From Gymnogyps californianus (lineage: Eukaryota; Chordata; Aves; Accipitriformes; Cathartidae), in assembly GCF_018139145.2 (NCBI RefSeq), contig NC_059477.1, positions 29,615,502 to 29,679,501 of the forward strand: a DNA stretch of 64,000 bases. Direction: 5' to 3'. Shown here one piece after another: positions 23,565-37,049 of the stretch (the stretch's first letter is position 1; the number at the start of each line of letters is the position of its first letter). The notes beneath the pieces were generated by a model. It was not told where the DNA came from. It was given only the letters and a program-made list of their open reading frames with translations, and searched no databases. The translations under genes and the position numbers were made by a program.

Positions 23565-26500
23565 AGGTATGTGGTGTTAGAGCACAGAAGGACAAATAAA
23601 TTTTTTTGTAAGTGATGTTCGTCATGCTCAGGCCTCAAAGTTCTCAAGGAGTGTATATTAAGGGCAGAAAGCTATACAATATGACCCTCCCAGGTATCCC
23701 CAGCCATATTACTTCCTTATGAAGGCCTGGTACTACCAGAGTTAGTGGGAACTTTTGAGAAGAGATTTGTTTTTTTCCGTGATGCCAAGCATTCATTCTA
23801 CAACACATTTCTGTGAGTTCTTGCTTTTAATCAGGCCACTTACCAGGGACCTTGGGACTAGGGAAGCATCTAATATTTGAGGAATTGAGAGACTAACAGT
23901 CCAAAGAGACCCAGATACACAATCTGCGCGGCATCATCTTTCTTATGTGCAAGAAAGTTCAGATTTGCTTTTAAAACCATGCCAAAAGCTGTCCTGTTCA
24001 CTCAGCTGTCCTTCCATGCTGTCTCACATAAGGACCTGTAAAAGGGATGAAGGGGAACTACATATGGACCAAAGATTTTGACTTTTATGCTTCACTCTTA
24101 AAAATAATTATGCAAGGCGTCAGGGATCATTACCACAAACAACCCCCCTGGCAAACAACTTGACTCCCAGGCCCTCTTCTGCAACCGTAAGACAGATTTC
24201 TCTCCATTAAAGCTACCTATCTGATTTTTCATACCCACTACACAGGAGTCAAAAATGCTTGTAGCTCTGTCTGAGCAGTACTGCTGACTCCTGTTTTGAA
24301 AAAATCTTCACTTACCCACCACAGAATATCACTTTATTGTTCTGTACAGAGAATTAAATAATCGAACAAATATTATACCACTCCCATAACTGAGGTATTA
24401 ATGTTACTTTAAGGAATGTGATGTTTCCTGCCAAGAATCCATCTGTTGAATGAAATATGTGAGACTAAAATGAGGCTAAAAAGGAGATTGCAGATATGGT
24501 AGCTCCAGATTGGAAGCTTCTTGGTGCCATGGGAATGTTAATCAGTGTTGGTCCTGACAGCTGTAGGTGTCCAGCTCCCAACAACTAGTAGGGCACTATC
24601 ATAACTTTTTTTTATTTTATCTTTTTACTTTTTCAAGGGTGAAGAGCAATCTAGACCTACTTGCTCAGCATGTTTAGAGAAGAGTAAATTAAGGAGACAG
24701 AACATTATCTCTGATAGTGTTTTACTGAGACAATGGTGGATACTGGGAGAAGTGAACTTGTACCAACTTCTACTGGTCACCCGTGAGAACAATTTTTGAG
24801 ACAAAAAATGTCAGAGATTTTTATGTTGGTTTAATCTTTTAAATCTACTTTTACACTTCCTGGTTTTGTCAAGTGCAAGGAAGAGACATGCATTTGGACG
24901 TCTGGAGAGGCTCTTAAATCTTATTTCCACTCCAGTCTCCCGCAGTGTGATTAGTTAGACAGCATCCCCTTCTTTGAAAAAGAATCTCTGTGTATCTTAA
25001 TGCATGTTTGCAAAGACATACCTGGACAACAAGGGCCCAGAACTTCAGGCACCAAAGTGACTCACTAGAGCATGAGTACAATTGACTTCTGATTACAGGC
25101 AAAGCATACCCAGAAAGCTCATAAAGATGCAGGAGAATTGTAGTCATTTGCCTGTCCCCTTGTTTTACCTTGGATTGATGGCATTGCAGCAAGAATATGG
25201 AATTTAGATTCCAAACTGGTCAATTGCTTTGAGTATCCCACCATAATTAAATCAAGATGATTTATTCTGGGCTCCTGAGATTATTTCTGGTGCTACTCTT
25301 TATGATCTTTCTGCATCCTACTTTTAATATTTGTACAATACAGGTAGTGATATTGAACTTCTGGATAATGTGCTTTGAGATCCTTGGAAGAAATGTGCTA
25401 TGTAAGAATGATGTTTTATTGCTGTTGAAACTCTGAGAAGACATTCAGCAACTTATGCTGGGCTGAGATCTCACATACAACTCCTCTGTTCATTTATGTC
25501 AGCTAGTAATGATTACAAATGAATAAAAGAAGTCCCTTTCAGATTCCTTCTCTAAATAAATTTGAATTCTTTCAGCAGAGCTATGACATCCACTAGTTAA
25601 TACAAACTTAAGGTAAAATCTTCTCCTAAACATCCTTGACTGGTTATTTCCCTTCAGTATTGCTAAGAAGAGGAGTATCAAAAGATGAAGTAATTAAAAA
25701 AATCCTATCTTGTATGGAAAGCTGAAACAGTGATTTTTCACCTCCAGTGACAAGAAGCAGGCTTTTTTCTTTATCAGCCCGCCCCAGTACCAGTGCAATT
25801 AGATGGTGTTACTATGATGTGCTTTCACAGTTGTTTTGACTGACTGTGCATGTTGGAGCTTCTTAATGCCAACATAGTTCTTTGATTAAAATCAAATAAC
25901 CAGCAGAGAAAAAAAAGGAAATAAATACAAGGGAAATAAAACCTTAGGAATATTTGTAAGGTCCACTGAATCTGAGGACTGTACAATGCACAGGTGGTAA
26001 AGAAACTTCTTACCATCTTGTACAGTCCTAATACTGACCCTTCTCTTGTCCTGCAATCATAGATGCTCGTGCTGTCTCAGGCAAGCGACTTCCAAAAAAT
26101 GGCAATATGTGAATAAAGCACTTTTTAAGGAGTTTGCTGCAGGTGCCAACCCCCAGCATCTATGCACTGTGGCCTGACTCTGTAAACCTTATTCATGTAA
26201 AATGTCTCTGAAAGCAATTCAGGGGGATGTTTTCGTGTGGGCAGGAGAGGACTCAGGGAGTCCCATTTAGTTTCATTGATGTATCATCTGCACGGTGTCA
26301 CACAAGACGGTTACTGGGAGACGGTTACTGTGTTGTCTTCTTCAAATCTTTTCCCTCTCCTCTAGTCATCACTGAAGCTACAGCCAGTCCTGGGAGGGGT
26401 TTGGTATGTGTGATTTATATACAATCTCTATGAGCTGAAGCCGATAGGAAGGAATTCCATACAAACATTTTGTTCACAGCAAAACCCTTTCTCCTCCTTG

Positions 26501-28400
26501 AGGGAGGACCCTGTCCTACATGTGATGATCTAAAATGTCAATGTCAAAAAGGAGTTACAGACCGCAACACATAGTCAGCAAAACTAAAAAGAGGTATTCA
26601 CAGCACACAACTGTTGCTATTTAAAATCAACATAATTACATTCTACAGCCAAAGAATAGAGCAGGATGTCCAAAACTTGGTATTATGAATATGCCCCTTG
26701 TAGTTCTTACAAAAACATATATTACAAATTTAAGTGAGTAAATAAACTGATCTGCCATGAACAACAAAAATGGCCCCAGGGCTTTAGACCTCATTAGCCT
26801 AGATTCAAACCAAAGTGATGAATTCCATTCTTAATTGATTCTGCAAAGATTCCTAATGAGGCTGTAAAAGGAAGGATCCTGAACATAATGGATAGCTTTT
26901 GAAAAAATCAGCAACAATAAGGGAGAGGGAAGGCCCATCATTTAAACATCTTTGTAAGTAAATGAAAAAGATTGGGGGTATGGAAGAAGACTGTGAGGAT
27001 GTGTTTCTACCCAAACCAGAAAGTGTATCATAACTTGTATTTTCCTTTATTTAGGAAAGAAAAAAAAATGTTCTATAATAGAAAATGAAGTGTGGTGGCA
27101 AAGTGCTGCAAGATGTATGCTTGGTCAAATTACAAAATCTTGTCAAAGTATCACTCATTCTTTTCACAAGTGAAGGATTCAAACTTAAAAATGTAACCCA
27201 TCGGCCACACTGCAGAAACTGAAACAAGAGCATGCAGCCTCTGAAATATTGATGACTCAATTCTACCAGATGATAGAGTTTCCATTAGCTTCAATATTGT
27301 TACCATCATAATACCAGCAATCCTGAGTGCTCATGACCATGGAATTAATAGTTTTATATCTGGCAGCCCATTCTATGACTTGGACCAAAGCTAGAGCCCT
27401 TGGTCACCCTGCATATGAACTGTAAGTCTGGCAGTTGATTTGAGATGAAGAGAATGCATAGCGTAAGATGCAGTGTCAACCCATCTCTGTAAAGGATTGC
27501 TTTTGTTTTCTTCAGAGGTGAGCTCCATTTCCATAGGGAAATTCTCTCTTCTCTTCATCATGGGTAGGTGAAGAGGAAGTATCACTGCTTAAGGTTATTT
27601 CCCTCTTGTGGAATAAATTCATAGTTGTTACATCTTAGATTCAGACAAATGAGATATGATCAGCTAAACTGTAAAGGTACAGAAATTTACTCGTCTCATT
27701 TGTGTATGTGTTAAGAGGTCAAGGAGAAAATCTCCTGGATGTTTGGTTTCTAACCATTCTATGAGTCTTCTGGTCAAACAGCTAGATATCTTCAGGGACA
27801 TTGTTGGAAAGCACCCAAAAACTATCAAATGCTTCAGGCTTTTTACATTAGTACAGGTTACCAGCCAAACTGAAATCAGCATTTAAGCACCAGCCTATAG
27901 ACTCTTAATTAAAGCAAGTAAATTCAAACAAAGGATTTGCGCAGTGCGAAAGTTTAGTGAGGATCAATGCCTAAGCTAGAGTCAAGACTAAACCTTCAAT
28001 AAAGACATATCTAATGAGTTGCTGTCCTCCAAATCTAAATGAATCCCATGAGAAATGCACATGAATAATAGGCTCTGATGATCTCTGAAGCAGCTCCAGT
28101 CTATCACAGGGAACTGTAGCGCAAGTGTAATTATTATGGTTCCTTCTGCCTGAATTTCATTCCTTCCCCTGCCCTGGTCCCTGGAGAGCCATATAAAGAA
28201 AAGGCAGAATGATACCAACACTGTTAGGATACTGTGAAGAAAACAGGAAAAGCACACAAAATGAGTTGTTTCCTCATGGGCAGTGAGCAAAAAGATATTA
28301 AGGAGGGCAGGGAGTAGTTCCAAATAGTAAATAAAATACTAGGAGTATAACGAACACTGTAGATTTTATAATCTGGCCATTTTTTCATCTAAAACAGTGA
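23565..28400. other. Non-coding stretch, nothing recognised
   Basis: Unique AT-rich DNA. All frames are under 115 codons and lack family motifs. A 14-bp imperfect tandem repeat occurs at 26306-26333 (gacggttactg twice). The piece 26780-26960 is a low-repeat AT-rich stretch that could be conserved. No RNA gene or named transposon was seen. Confidence 0.45.
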
Positions 28401-28418
28401 AAATCATCTAAAACCATG

Positions 28419-28458
28419 TGGAGGGTAGAAGATACTTATGGAGGGTAGAAGATATTTA
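28419..28458. repeat. 20-bp tandem duplication (2 copies)
   Basis: 'tggagggtagaagatactta' at 28419-28438 is followed directly by 'tggagggtagaagatattta' at 28439-28458, differing at one base. Just upstream 'catctaaaac' also occurs twice (about 28387 and 28406), suggesting a locally slippage-prone site. Confidence 0.9.
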
Positions 28459-28459
28459 A

Positions 28460-31400
28460 TGTCTTAATATAACTGTATTATTAAACCACTGAAAACCAAG
28501 AAACATACCTTTATATTTTTTGTTCTTTCACTCAGCTACAAGCTAAGTTAGCAGTGAATGAAGCCTATTAGTGTTTGAAAGATGTAGGGTAGCATACAAA
28601 ATAAATTGCAAGGTGAAGGTAGTAAGCAGAAATGGAAGAGCACAGCTATATCTAAATTGCAGGACCTTGCAGCATGTCTCAGTTCCCAGATCAGGATGGG
28701 AAATCCAGCCATGACTAGACTACTAGACCTGTGTGTAGACATAGGCATGTACAGACATTTCACTTTCCCAATCCAGCATCCAGCATTATTTCACAGAACA
28801 GAAACAGAAGAAATCTGCTTGGTAAAGCAACCAAGGCAGCAGGAGTCTAGGCACAGCCTTAATAGACGGAGTAGTTGATAGCTAAACCATTACAGCATAA
28901 CCAACCTGATACGGACAGCCCTTGAAGATGATGATGGAAGAAATTCCCAATTTCCACAGATGAAACAGAGGGAGTTGTTGAAATCTCCTCCCCTCCCTCC
29001 CAGCATAAACATAGCAGGTGAAAGACAAGGCTAAGGTCAGTGTTCATCTCAGCGGTTTACCTCATCAAGGTCTTCAGCAGGTATAAGTTTAGATGGATAT
29101 AAATCAGGAGAAGCCCTGCCTGGTTACCTCCATGTTCTCGAATTTTGTGGTATTATATTTTATTACATCCATTCTCCTTGCTTTAATAGAAAATCCCCAC
29201 TCTGTATTACTTCTACTCACAATGCAATTCAGTAGGAGCAGGGCTGTTTGGTTTGGGCTGGGTTGGGTTGATTTTTTTCTTTTAGCTGATAAATGGCAAT
29301 GATATGAGAGATCTGGGAATGTATTTACCATGAACATACTTCTGCCATCTCCTTGGCTCATAAGATACAAACAATGATTTGCACTGATTCGGGGTCAGAC
29401 ATAAGAACAAGTTATTGCATGCTAGCTGGCCCTCTGTAGCTCTTCACGTGCATGCTTTTAGCCTGCAGTTCACCTCTCTTGGCCCTCTTTCACTTAAAAA
29501 ATGAGTATATTTGAATATTTAATCTGAATGTTTACTGTTTTTCTGCATGTCAGAATTTGGAGGGAAGTGAAGAACACAAACGCATTGACTCGCCATAAGA
29601 CTGTTTTGAGCAATCAAAAACCCAGCATGTTTTTTGGTATGTGTTTTGAGACTTTATTAACTGAAGATTGTAAAGTGCTTAGCGATCCCTGGATGGAAGG
29701 TAGTTTATACCACACTAAGCTAAAACATAAATAAGAATAAAGTACAGGTATATGCCATATCTGGAGAATGGTCTCCAAAGAGGGAAAATCGGGGGATTGA
29801 TTTTTATGTTTATAAAAGTCAGTGGGGAGTTCTGCTCTAAAATCAGTGGCATGTGCAATGGGCTCATGCGGATGGATGGGGAAGTTAGTGTGCAGATAGA
29901 TGTGAATTTACAGCCCGCAAGGTATTCTGCAATAACTTGCCATGAGGGTTTTCTTAGCCTACACTGAGAATGCCTTTGTGTGCAGTAGTCTAATAAACTA
30001 TTTTGCACTTGTTCTCTATTAGATAGGTTTCTTATACCAGCTGACACACCTATTTCTACACATTACCTTTTCTGTAATGATAAATCCTGTAACAACGTCT
30101 GGATGAGTTACACTTAGGTCTCTTTATATTCACCAAATGTGTAGTCAGGCTGGCAGTACAAGCATATGAAATCCAATCCCCTCTGCCGTAAACCAGAATG
30201 CTTCCCTAGAAGCGAAGGCAGGTCCAGAGATTCAGATCTGCAGCAGATTCGACCTGGTTACCATGATATGGTCGCCGTAGCACTGCACAGTCTCTGAGCA
30301 TCCTGCAGCTTTCTAGGGAAGAGGTTTACACGGTGTGCAAATTTAGGAAACCACAGCAGTAGTTTTATACACGTTGAATGCCATGAGCAGCACAAGTCAT
30401 CAGCATAAGAAGGTCCCAGCTGCCCCCTGGGAGGAAAACCAAAGCAGCCACAAGACATAATCCTTTGCCCTAAGGTAAATCTGCCCCAGGAAGTTCCACA
30501 CTGGTTCTCTTCCAGGAGGAGTTTTCCTAAGGGTAAAGGAGTTTGTGCAAAGTTATGCTAACTCAGCTGCTGCCAGACATTTGCCTAGAGGGTTCTGCAG
30601 GGCAACCCCAGTCATGCAAGTTTAATCAGGCTGAGTTCTCCAGTGGCAGGTGCAGTACTCCAACGCGTTGTGCCATCCTCTGGCAGGTTAGTGTATAAAA
30701 TATCACTTGGTGCAGTTCAAGTCCAAGAGAAAAAGAGAAATCTCCTATGCCCATTCTTGAAAACAACGCTTTATTTAAAAAAAAAAAGGAAAAAAAAGAA
30801 AATTTGGCAGCCAAAAGTGCCAGGCTAGTGGAGACACACTGTCTGCACAGCAGCTTCTCCTAGTAACAGATCTTAAAAGCTTCAACAGTGATCTGTTATT
30901 CTTACAAGACACAACAAAGCTCCCAACAGGCAGAGAACAGCAGAATTAATGGATTGGAAAGTGAGAGTCTAATGTATGAGCTTTCAAAAGTCTCCCAAGA
31001 CTAGCAGCCTCATTGTGCATATCCCGTAAGTTACTGCTATTGGGTTTTGGGTGTATGTGGAAAAAAAGCACAAAGGTCAATATAGCTGCAAACTATCTCA
31101 GAGCATCTGGGTAATATTTCTATGGGAATCCTTTAACTCCAAGAGAAACAAATGTATTTACACAACAAAGGGCTTAAAAAATACCCAAGTAAGCAAAAGT
31201 CGGCTCAGTTCAACTACTTTACGGTTAAATCATTTTTTATTGAATTCAAGTTTCATGGATCATTAGAGAGCCAGAGGCAGAATTCCAAGAGCTGCTTTGG
31301 CCTAATGTGTGTTCAGTAAATTGTTTTCTTAAGGATCCCATGCCTTCTTTCTGGGCTCTGAAAAGAAACTGTGTTTTATGTAATTTCTCTTTATTTTTTC

Positions 31401-31540
31401 TTTTTTAAAAAAACATAAGCTTTTTAATTGAATGTAACTTATATCCAGTGCAATAGGCTGTTGGTAGTGTGTATTTCCTTAATCTTTTTTTACTATGAAT
31501 ATAAATGTACCAATACCATAGAAGAGGTACTGACACCTGC
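28460..31540. other. Non-coding stretch, nothing recognised
   Basis: Unique sequence with no frame over 112 codons. A 9-bp perfect inverted repeat, 'taacagatc' (30864-30872) and 'gatctgtta' (30890-30898), has a 17-base loop. An A-rich run lies at 30777-30802. No gene or named transposon seen. Confidence 0.45.
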
Positions 31541-31542
31541 AC

Positions 31543-31655
31543 TTACTTTCTTACGGCCAAATTATGCACTTTTCTTTTTATATAGCGAAAACCTACTGAA
31601 GTCAATAGCTTTAAACTCCCTGATTTCACAGCCTTATGCTGCTTTGCATCCTCCA
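31543..31655. repeat. Possible decayed sauropsid repeat fragment
   Basis: 'ggccaaattatgcactt' followed by 'ctactgaagtcaatagct' has the order of the widespread 'ggccaaattctg...ttgaagtcaatgg' repeat of sauropsid genomes. Strong decay and a short match keep confidence low. Confidence 0.3.
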
Positions 31656-31659
31656 AGAA

Positions 31660-32690
31660 CCTACAGTTATAAATCAGTGCAACCATTACTCCTAATGCCC
31701 TAACTGATTTTGGAAAACAAGAGAGGGAAGTTTAATCTATCAAAAACCTTATAGCTGATGATACAAATTCGCCTCCAAAGGAAAATATTTATTAAAAAAT
31801 AACCCTGTCACTTTAACAGGCAAATGGAGAGTGAGTTGAAAGTTAATACTTTCCATACCAGAGAAGAAACATTTGACATCAAGTTCATCAAAATCCCTTC
31901 TATCATCATGGGCAGGGCATGCCAGTATCTGCAGCCGACAGCGCAGAAGGGACTGATAGGACTGGCAGCATGCCCAGCCACCCATGACTGCCTAGCTCAA
32001 ATGCCTGGACCCTTCTTTACAGCTGTGTACACCGAGGGGTAGTGTGTGGTGCACAGCCAGGGTGAGATCTGAGTTCATACTTTGGGTTTACAGTCAGATG
32101 TCTTAATTGCTCTGCTGTTGTGTCTAATACATCCCCAAACAGCCTGTGCCTGCATCAGACAGTCACCCTGAGAAAAAAAAAGGATGCCAATCTAGGCCGA
32201 GAGCTCCTTCATCAAAGGAAAATTGCCTCACTAGGACGTTACCATTAGCAGTTGTCTCGGACTTATAATTGGAGGTCTTGCTTTCTAACGTCAACACACA
32301 AAACAAAAAAATTGTCTTTTGCTTGAGTGCAGTGAAGTTTTTAGCGCTGGCTTGCTAAATGGATGGGCTGAAGTTTGTGTGTTTCAGAAAATGGAAAGAG
32401 CAGCACAGCAAGAGACACAGCAGCTTGTGTTACAGTTCATCTACTGTTAATCCAGTCATTTGGTCTGAAAAGCCAATCAATCTTTGTAGCTCTGATTGTT
32501 GTGCAACTAGAGTTGGCAAAAAATGTTCTTGTAAACTAGCCCAACAATGAGGATTTGAGAGAGGCAGAAATTATTTGTCTACAGAGTCAAATTTGACGAT
32601 CACTTCCAGGCAGGGAAATAGGAGAGAGAGCCATTTCTGAAATAAGCATTAATTTTCTCTGCTCTGAATGGCCAGTGGCATGCATGGACG
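31660..32690. other. Non-coding stretch
   Basis: No gene recognised. 32045-32115 ('cacagccagggtgagatctg', 'agttcatactttgggttta', 'cttaattgctctgctgtt') has a faint resemblance to the antisense 5' half of MIR. Otherwise unique sequence. Confidence 0.4.
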
Positions 32691-33860
32691 GAGCAGACCA
32701 GTCTTGCACTTGGTGTAGTCCCTACAGTACATCACCAGCTCACCATGGAGACCCCTGTGAGCTGCCTCTTGTGAAGTCCTTTGGCAGCACCTGCTTCCAT
32801 GGGAGCTGAGGGAGGCTTGCCCACATCGGCCAGCTGTGCTTCATGGTTTCTGCTCAGTGCTCCACGTGTTGAACGGAGTCTCCTCTCTGAGTCTCTGAGA
32901 GTGGCTCTGGCCATGTGGCCAACAGCTGCTTGCTCTTGCAGGCCCTCCTTCTCCCAGTGTTTCACAACACTTTGGTCTCCTTCTTCCCTACCCCAAAACC
33001 CTGTCCTTTGCTCCAGGCTGTTCACACCCAACCACAGGGCAGAAAGTTTCAGAAAGCAAAAGCAGGCACAAATATCAAACAAGTTTTTTTTTATTTCTGC
33101 CACACAGAACATACCAAAACATCTAGCAAAGCAGGTTCAGGCCATCCTCCCCTTCCTGAGCCCCCTTCCTCCAACATAGCCATTAATCGAGTCTCAAACT
33201 AGGGACAAGTTGCTAGAGATGGTAAAGATGAACTTCAGTGGAGAGAGCAAAGCAGCGCTCCTTAGTATTTCGGAGGGGATGGAAATTAGAGGGCATCATG
33301 AAGGCTCCCCCACTCATGAAGAGTAAGGAGAGGAGTTGGGTGACATTTTAGGACCTTGGGGTGTGGTGACCCAGGGTGAGGTGTGGGAGCAGCTTGCAGA
33401 CTGTGCCCATGTGCAGAGCAATGATGAGAGCAAGGGGCAAGGAAGGGGCAAACAGAGTCCCCTCAGTGGCATAATATTGTCTAGGGCTTTCCCTTGGCTG
33501 GAATTTAACCTCAGGAACAGAAGGCTGGTCCCCTCAGGGGGCCATCAACAAACATCTCTCCAGTGAAATAGTGTTTGCAGCCACAGGCCACGGGAGATGG
33601 GTAGAGGGCAGGCAGCAGTGGTCTGGCACACCCATCACTGGCACCAGCTGCGACAAGCACTGGGTTGCCCGCTTTGCCTCATTTGACAGAAAAACGCAGC
33701 TGTGCAGTTGTGCATCCAGGATGACGGAGCATCTGACCACGGCCCGAGGGCAGCAGTCCAGTGAGGTTTCATACGAAGAGCACTGCTCAAACTCAGTCCT
33801 CACTCCACTACAGCCTTCCACTGAGCGTGGAAGAGTTTGCCTGAGCAAGAACTAAGTTAA
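32690..33860. other. GC-richer block with overlapping frames, no gene called
   Basis: This stretch is clearly richer in G and C than its surroundings. It carries several open frames on both strands: 132 codons plus (32781-33179), 126 codons minus (32732-33112) and 104 codons minus (33534-33848). None shows a domain, signal peptide or repeat that I recognise. Frames open on both strands at once are usual for GC-rich non-coding DNA. It could be part of a non-coding transcript or an unrecognised old element. Confidence 0.4.
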
Positions 33861-34460
33861 GGACCTTAAGATTTGTCATGTTAAATTTCAGCCTTTTGAA
33901 GTAGTTCACAGCTGTCAGTGTCGACTGTGTTATTTCAGATTTTAGCTTCCCGAGGAATCGGACAAAACCCCTAAGAACTCTTTGTGAAAATGTTCAGCCC
34001 AGGAGTCGCAATTCTTTTGCATTTTGCACTATGGAAAGCTTGCTGAAACTGCTTAACTACAGAAGGCTGATTGCTGCATATCTTGAATTTCAGACAAATC
34101 ACGAGATGTTAAAATTGGGACTCAGTGTGATAATGATGACTCTGCCCACTTAGTTCACTGTAGGCTTCAAGTACTGTGGTTATTCTCACAACATTAAAAG
34201 AAAAGTAGCTTTCTCCCCTGCTATTCCCCAGAAAGCAGGGGAATGAAACCTAACCAGCTTGAAACCATTCAGACTAAAATGTAAAATGATGATTTTGGCA
34301 GGGAGCGGGTATGTACAGTGGATAAAGTGCAGGAAATTAAGAGCCAAGTGCAAAAATATACATTAACTGAAAGCCACAGTAAAGCACCTTGCTATGTTGC
34401 ATGTTTAGAAAAATTATATGCAGTTTAAAATTAAAGACAATATTCTTTTCTTTTTTATTT

Positions 34461-34520
34461 CATATATATATATGTGTGTGTGTGCATGAATATGTGTACG
34501 TGTATGTGTGTGTGTATGTG
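34461..34520. repeat. (TA)n(TG)n compound microsatellite
   Basis: 'catatatatatatgtgtgtg' followed by TG, TATG and TGTG variants to about 34520. Alternating purine-pyrimidine, interrupted several times. Confidence 0.9.
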
Positions 34521-34579
34521 AATTACCAGCAGTAATGAAAGGGGTAGATAAATTACTTTTGTCAGATGAATGAGGAAAA

Positions 34580-34800
34580 AAGAAAAAAAGCATTTTAAAT
34601 ACAGTCAGAGCGTATAATTAATCAGAACTACTCTGATTAATAATTATTGTTATTGTAGTTATTATTGATAAATGTTAGCACTAGACTTCAATGGCTGAGC
34701 TACTAAGAATTCAGATTAACTGAAATGCATCTAATTTGCCTGCATGTAGCTATAGCCATTTTTATTAACCAATAATTCTTCTCTAATACTGCTGGTTAAC
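34580..34800. other. Candidate conserved non-coding element with 10-bp inverted repeat
   Basis: An AT-rich, low-repeat segment. A perfect 10-bp inverted repeat, 'attaatcaga' (34617-34626) and 'tctgattaat' (34632-34641), encloses five bases, so a TAAT homeodomain core sits in each arm. Several other TAAT and ATTA cores follow to 34800. Function is inferred only. Confidence 0.3.
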
Positions 34801-34864
34801 ATTGCTCTCTTGCTCCACGTAATATACATAGTTCCTGTTCTACTTAGAAATACTGAAGGATCAT

Positions 34865-34985
34865 GAATCTGTTCTTGCCTCTGCCCCAGGCTTTCTGTTG
34901 ACTTCAGCGAAGTTAATTCTTTCTACCTCTCTATCCTTGTCTGTGACACAGGGTAACAATCCCTCCTGAATTCATAAGGGCAGAA
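34865..34985 (+). repeat. MIR SINE fragment
   Basis: 'tgttgacttcagcgaagtta' then 'attctttctacctctctatc' and 'ttgtctgtgacacagggtaa' follow the MIR core order 'tgaccttgggcaagtta', 'cctctctgtgcc', 'tcatctgtaaaatggggataa'. Diverged, ancient and incomplete. Confidence 0.45.
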
Positions 34986-34989
34986 AGAG

Positions 34990-36865
34990 ACAATCCTTAC
35001 TGCTGGCTGTGGTGGAAGAAAGGGGAATGTATTGCTGGGAAACCCTCAGAAAGCAGCTCTGATGGGTTGGATTAAAGGAACAGACAGCACAATGAGATTG
35101 AAGTGGGGCAATGAGCTGAAACCTAGGGAGGACGGATATTATGTAGGTATTTTTCTGGGATGTTTCAGTCTTGTGAAAGGATGCTCAGTGAAAGGGTAAC
35201 TAGCTTTGCAAAAGGAGAGAGGATACACTTTGGGTAGGAGGTGGGAGATATGTCCATTACTGCCTGCTTACCAGACAGCGCTATGACAGAAGATCTGTCC
35301 TGGTCAGAGGATTTTCATCTTCCTACCAGACTGCAGAAATCCCTTGCCCTGTTGTGAGAGTGAAGCATGAACAGAGCCTTCAGCAGTGATCCTCTTCAAT
35401 TTGCAGTGTACATCTACCATGGGGCTAAGGGCAGAGTTAAGTGTAGAGACACATATTTTTATTGCCTTTGCCCATTTCTTTTCTCTATACACTACTGGCC
35501 TAACTGTAGCTTGGGCTCACAGTAACTGCACTGTAGTGCCAGGATCAAGATCCCTTTAGGTGGGTAACTAACTCAACCATGCACAATTCGTGTAGTCAAC
35601 ATGATCTACACCAGGGTGTATATGAGCTTTCTTGCTTGAGTGTCGTCCAAGGCTTGGTCAAATTTGAGTGTGGCCTTCATGTAGCTATAAGGATAATAGA
35701 TCAGCCTCGGCCTGAGTACTAGCTGAGAACTGGGCTGTCTCAAGGGTGTAGACAGGCTCCCCAAGTTTCACCTGTGCTGTAGCCACTGACACAAGCATAA
35801 AGCCTCACAGAGCTGTGGGCTCCATATTGGTTAGCAACATTAAACACAGGAGTTACTCCCACTGCCAGTGCTTTATCCAAGGAAAGGCTTCAGACTGTCA
35901 AACGTTTAATTTAAGGGTGCATTTTTTTGTAAGTAAATAACAAATTGAAAAAGTTATCCCTGTTAAAAGCTACCTCCCCTGCTGAGTAATCAATATGTAA
36001 GATAAGTTGAAAAGGTATTTTCAGATGGCCAGTTATTCTCAGTGTTGTGATTCTGCATGGAGTGTATATTATTTTGGCCAGAGACAGCATTTTCCTATAT
36101 GCTATAGTTAAATCAACTCTGAAGTGTGAAATGAGACAAGACAAAATCTATCACACTTCCCTGAAACTTTACCAAAGCTGTTTCCATCCTCAGAGAGCAA
36201 AATAATCTTTATTTTGAAAGGAAGCATTTCTAGGTCAGAACCACCTCTGTTTCTAATTACTTCTGTTTTCCTGTGTTCTTAAACTGCAGATGAGGAAGCA
36301 AAGTGGTACCCAGTAATTTATGTTCCTTTGTTATCCACATGCAGAAGTATATTATTTCATAGCTATCTCTGGATATTTATGTGCATTTTGTTTTTACATT
36401 CAGATAAGTGCAAACGGATAAAGTTAAAATGAAGACATGTTCATTTTACCTTTATGCCAACATCCTTCTGCAAGATGTAAAAGAATTCTGCTTTCTGTCC
36501 ACAGTGGTTTGTTTTCAGAATTGATTTCTTCTTAGTTTTGCTATAGAGAACATCAACCTTTCTCTAAACTGAAAATCAGTTACATAGACTTTGACCTATT
36601 TGTGCTTAAAGTTCTTTTTTCATCGCTATCCTAAGGAGTCTTCCACTTGCTTAAGTCAAACATAAGTTTACTCCCAGTGTAGTTATTTCAAATTACCTGA
36701 TGTTAAAATTCATGATACCAAAAAGACAACAAATTCTCAACATCCTTGTCAGTCTCTACCTGTCACCAAAACAGATTTTTGTCTGCTGTCAGTGAAGTCA
36801 AACAAACAAAAAACCAGTTGCTTCCTGCAAACAGAGCCTACAGCTATAACAGACAATTCAATTTA
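34990..36865. other. Non-coding stretch, nothing recognised
   Basis: Unique sequence with frames under 80 codons. No transposon boundary, RNA gene or simple repeat of note. Confidence 0.5.
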
Positions 36866-36869
36866 GAAT

Positions 36870-37045
36870 CTCCATTAATATCTCATCTAACTAGTTCTTG
36901 AATGTGTGTAGCAATGGTGTCTTGACCACATCCCTTGGAAGCAAGTCCAGCTGCCCAATTCTTTCTTCTAAGAACATTATTCTTGTTCTCTGTTGCAAGC
37001 TCTGATCTAATTTCCTCCACTTGATCTAATTTCCTTCTGCAGGTA
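36870..37045 (-). mobile_element. Decayed CR1 LINE 3' fragment
   Basis: 'agttcttgaatgtgtgtag', 'caatggtgtcttgaccacat', 'cccttggaagcaagtccagc' and 'tctaagaacattattcttgt' follow the order of the antisense CR1 3' coding end ('cttttaaat.cctccag', 'ggatggtgac.ccaccac', 'tccctgggcagcc.gttcca', 'gtgaagaaatttttcct'). The copy is old. A 19-bp imperfect tandem repeat of 'gatctaatttcct' lies at 37004-37041, at its end. Confidence 0.5.
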
Positions 37046-37049
37046 GCAT

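Noticed and set aside
30864..30898. 9-bp inverted repeat as a hairpin RNA or microRNA
   Set aside because: The stem is too short and the loop too large for a microRNA precursor, and no terminator context is expected in a vertebrate.
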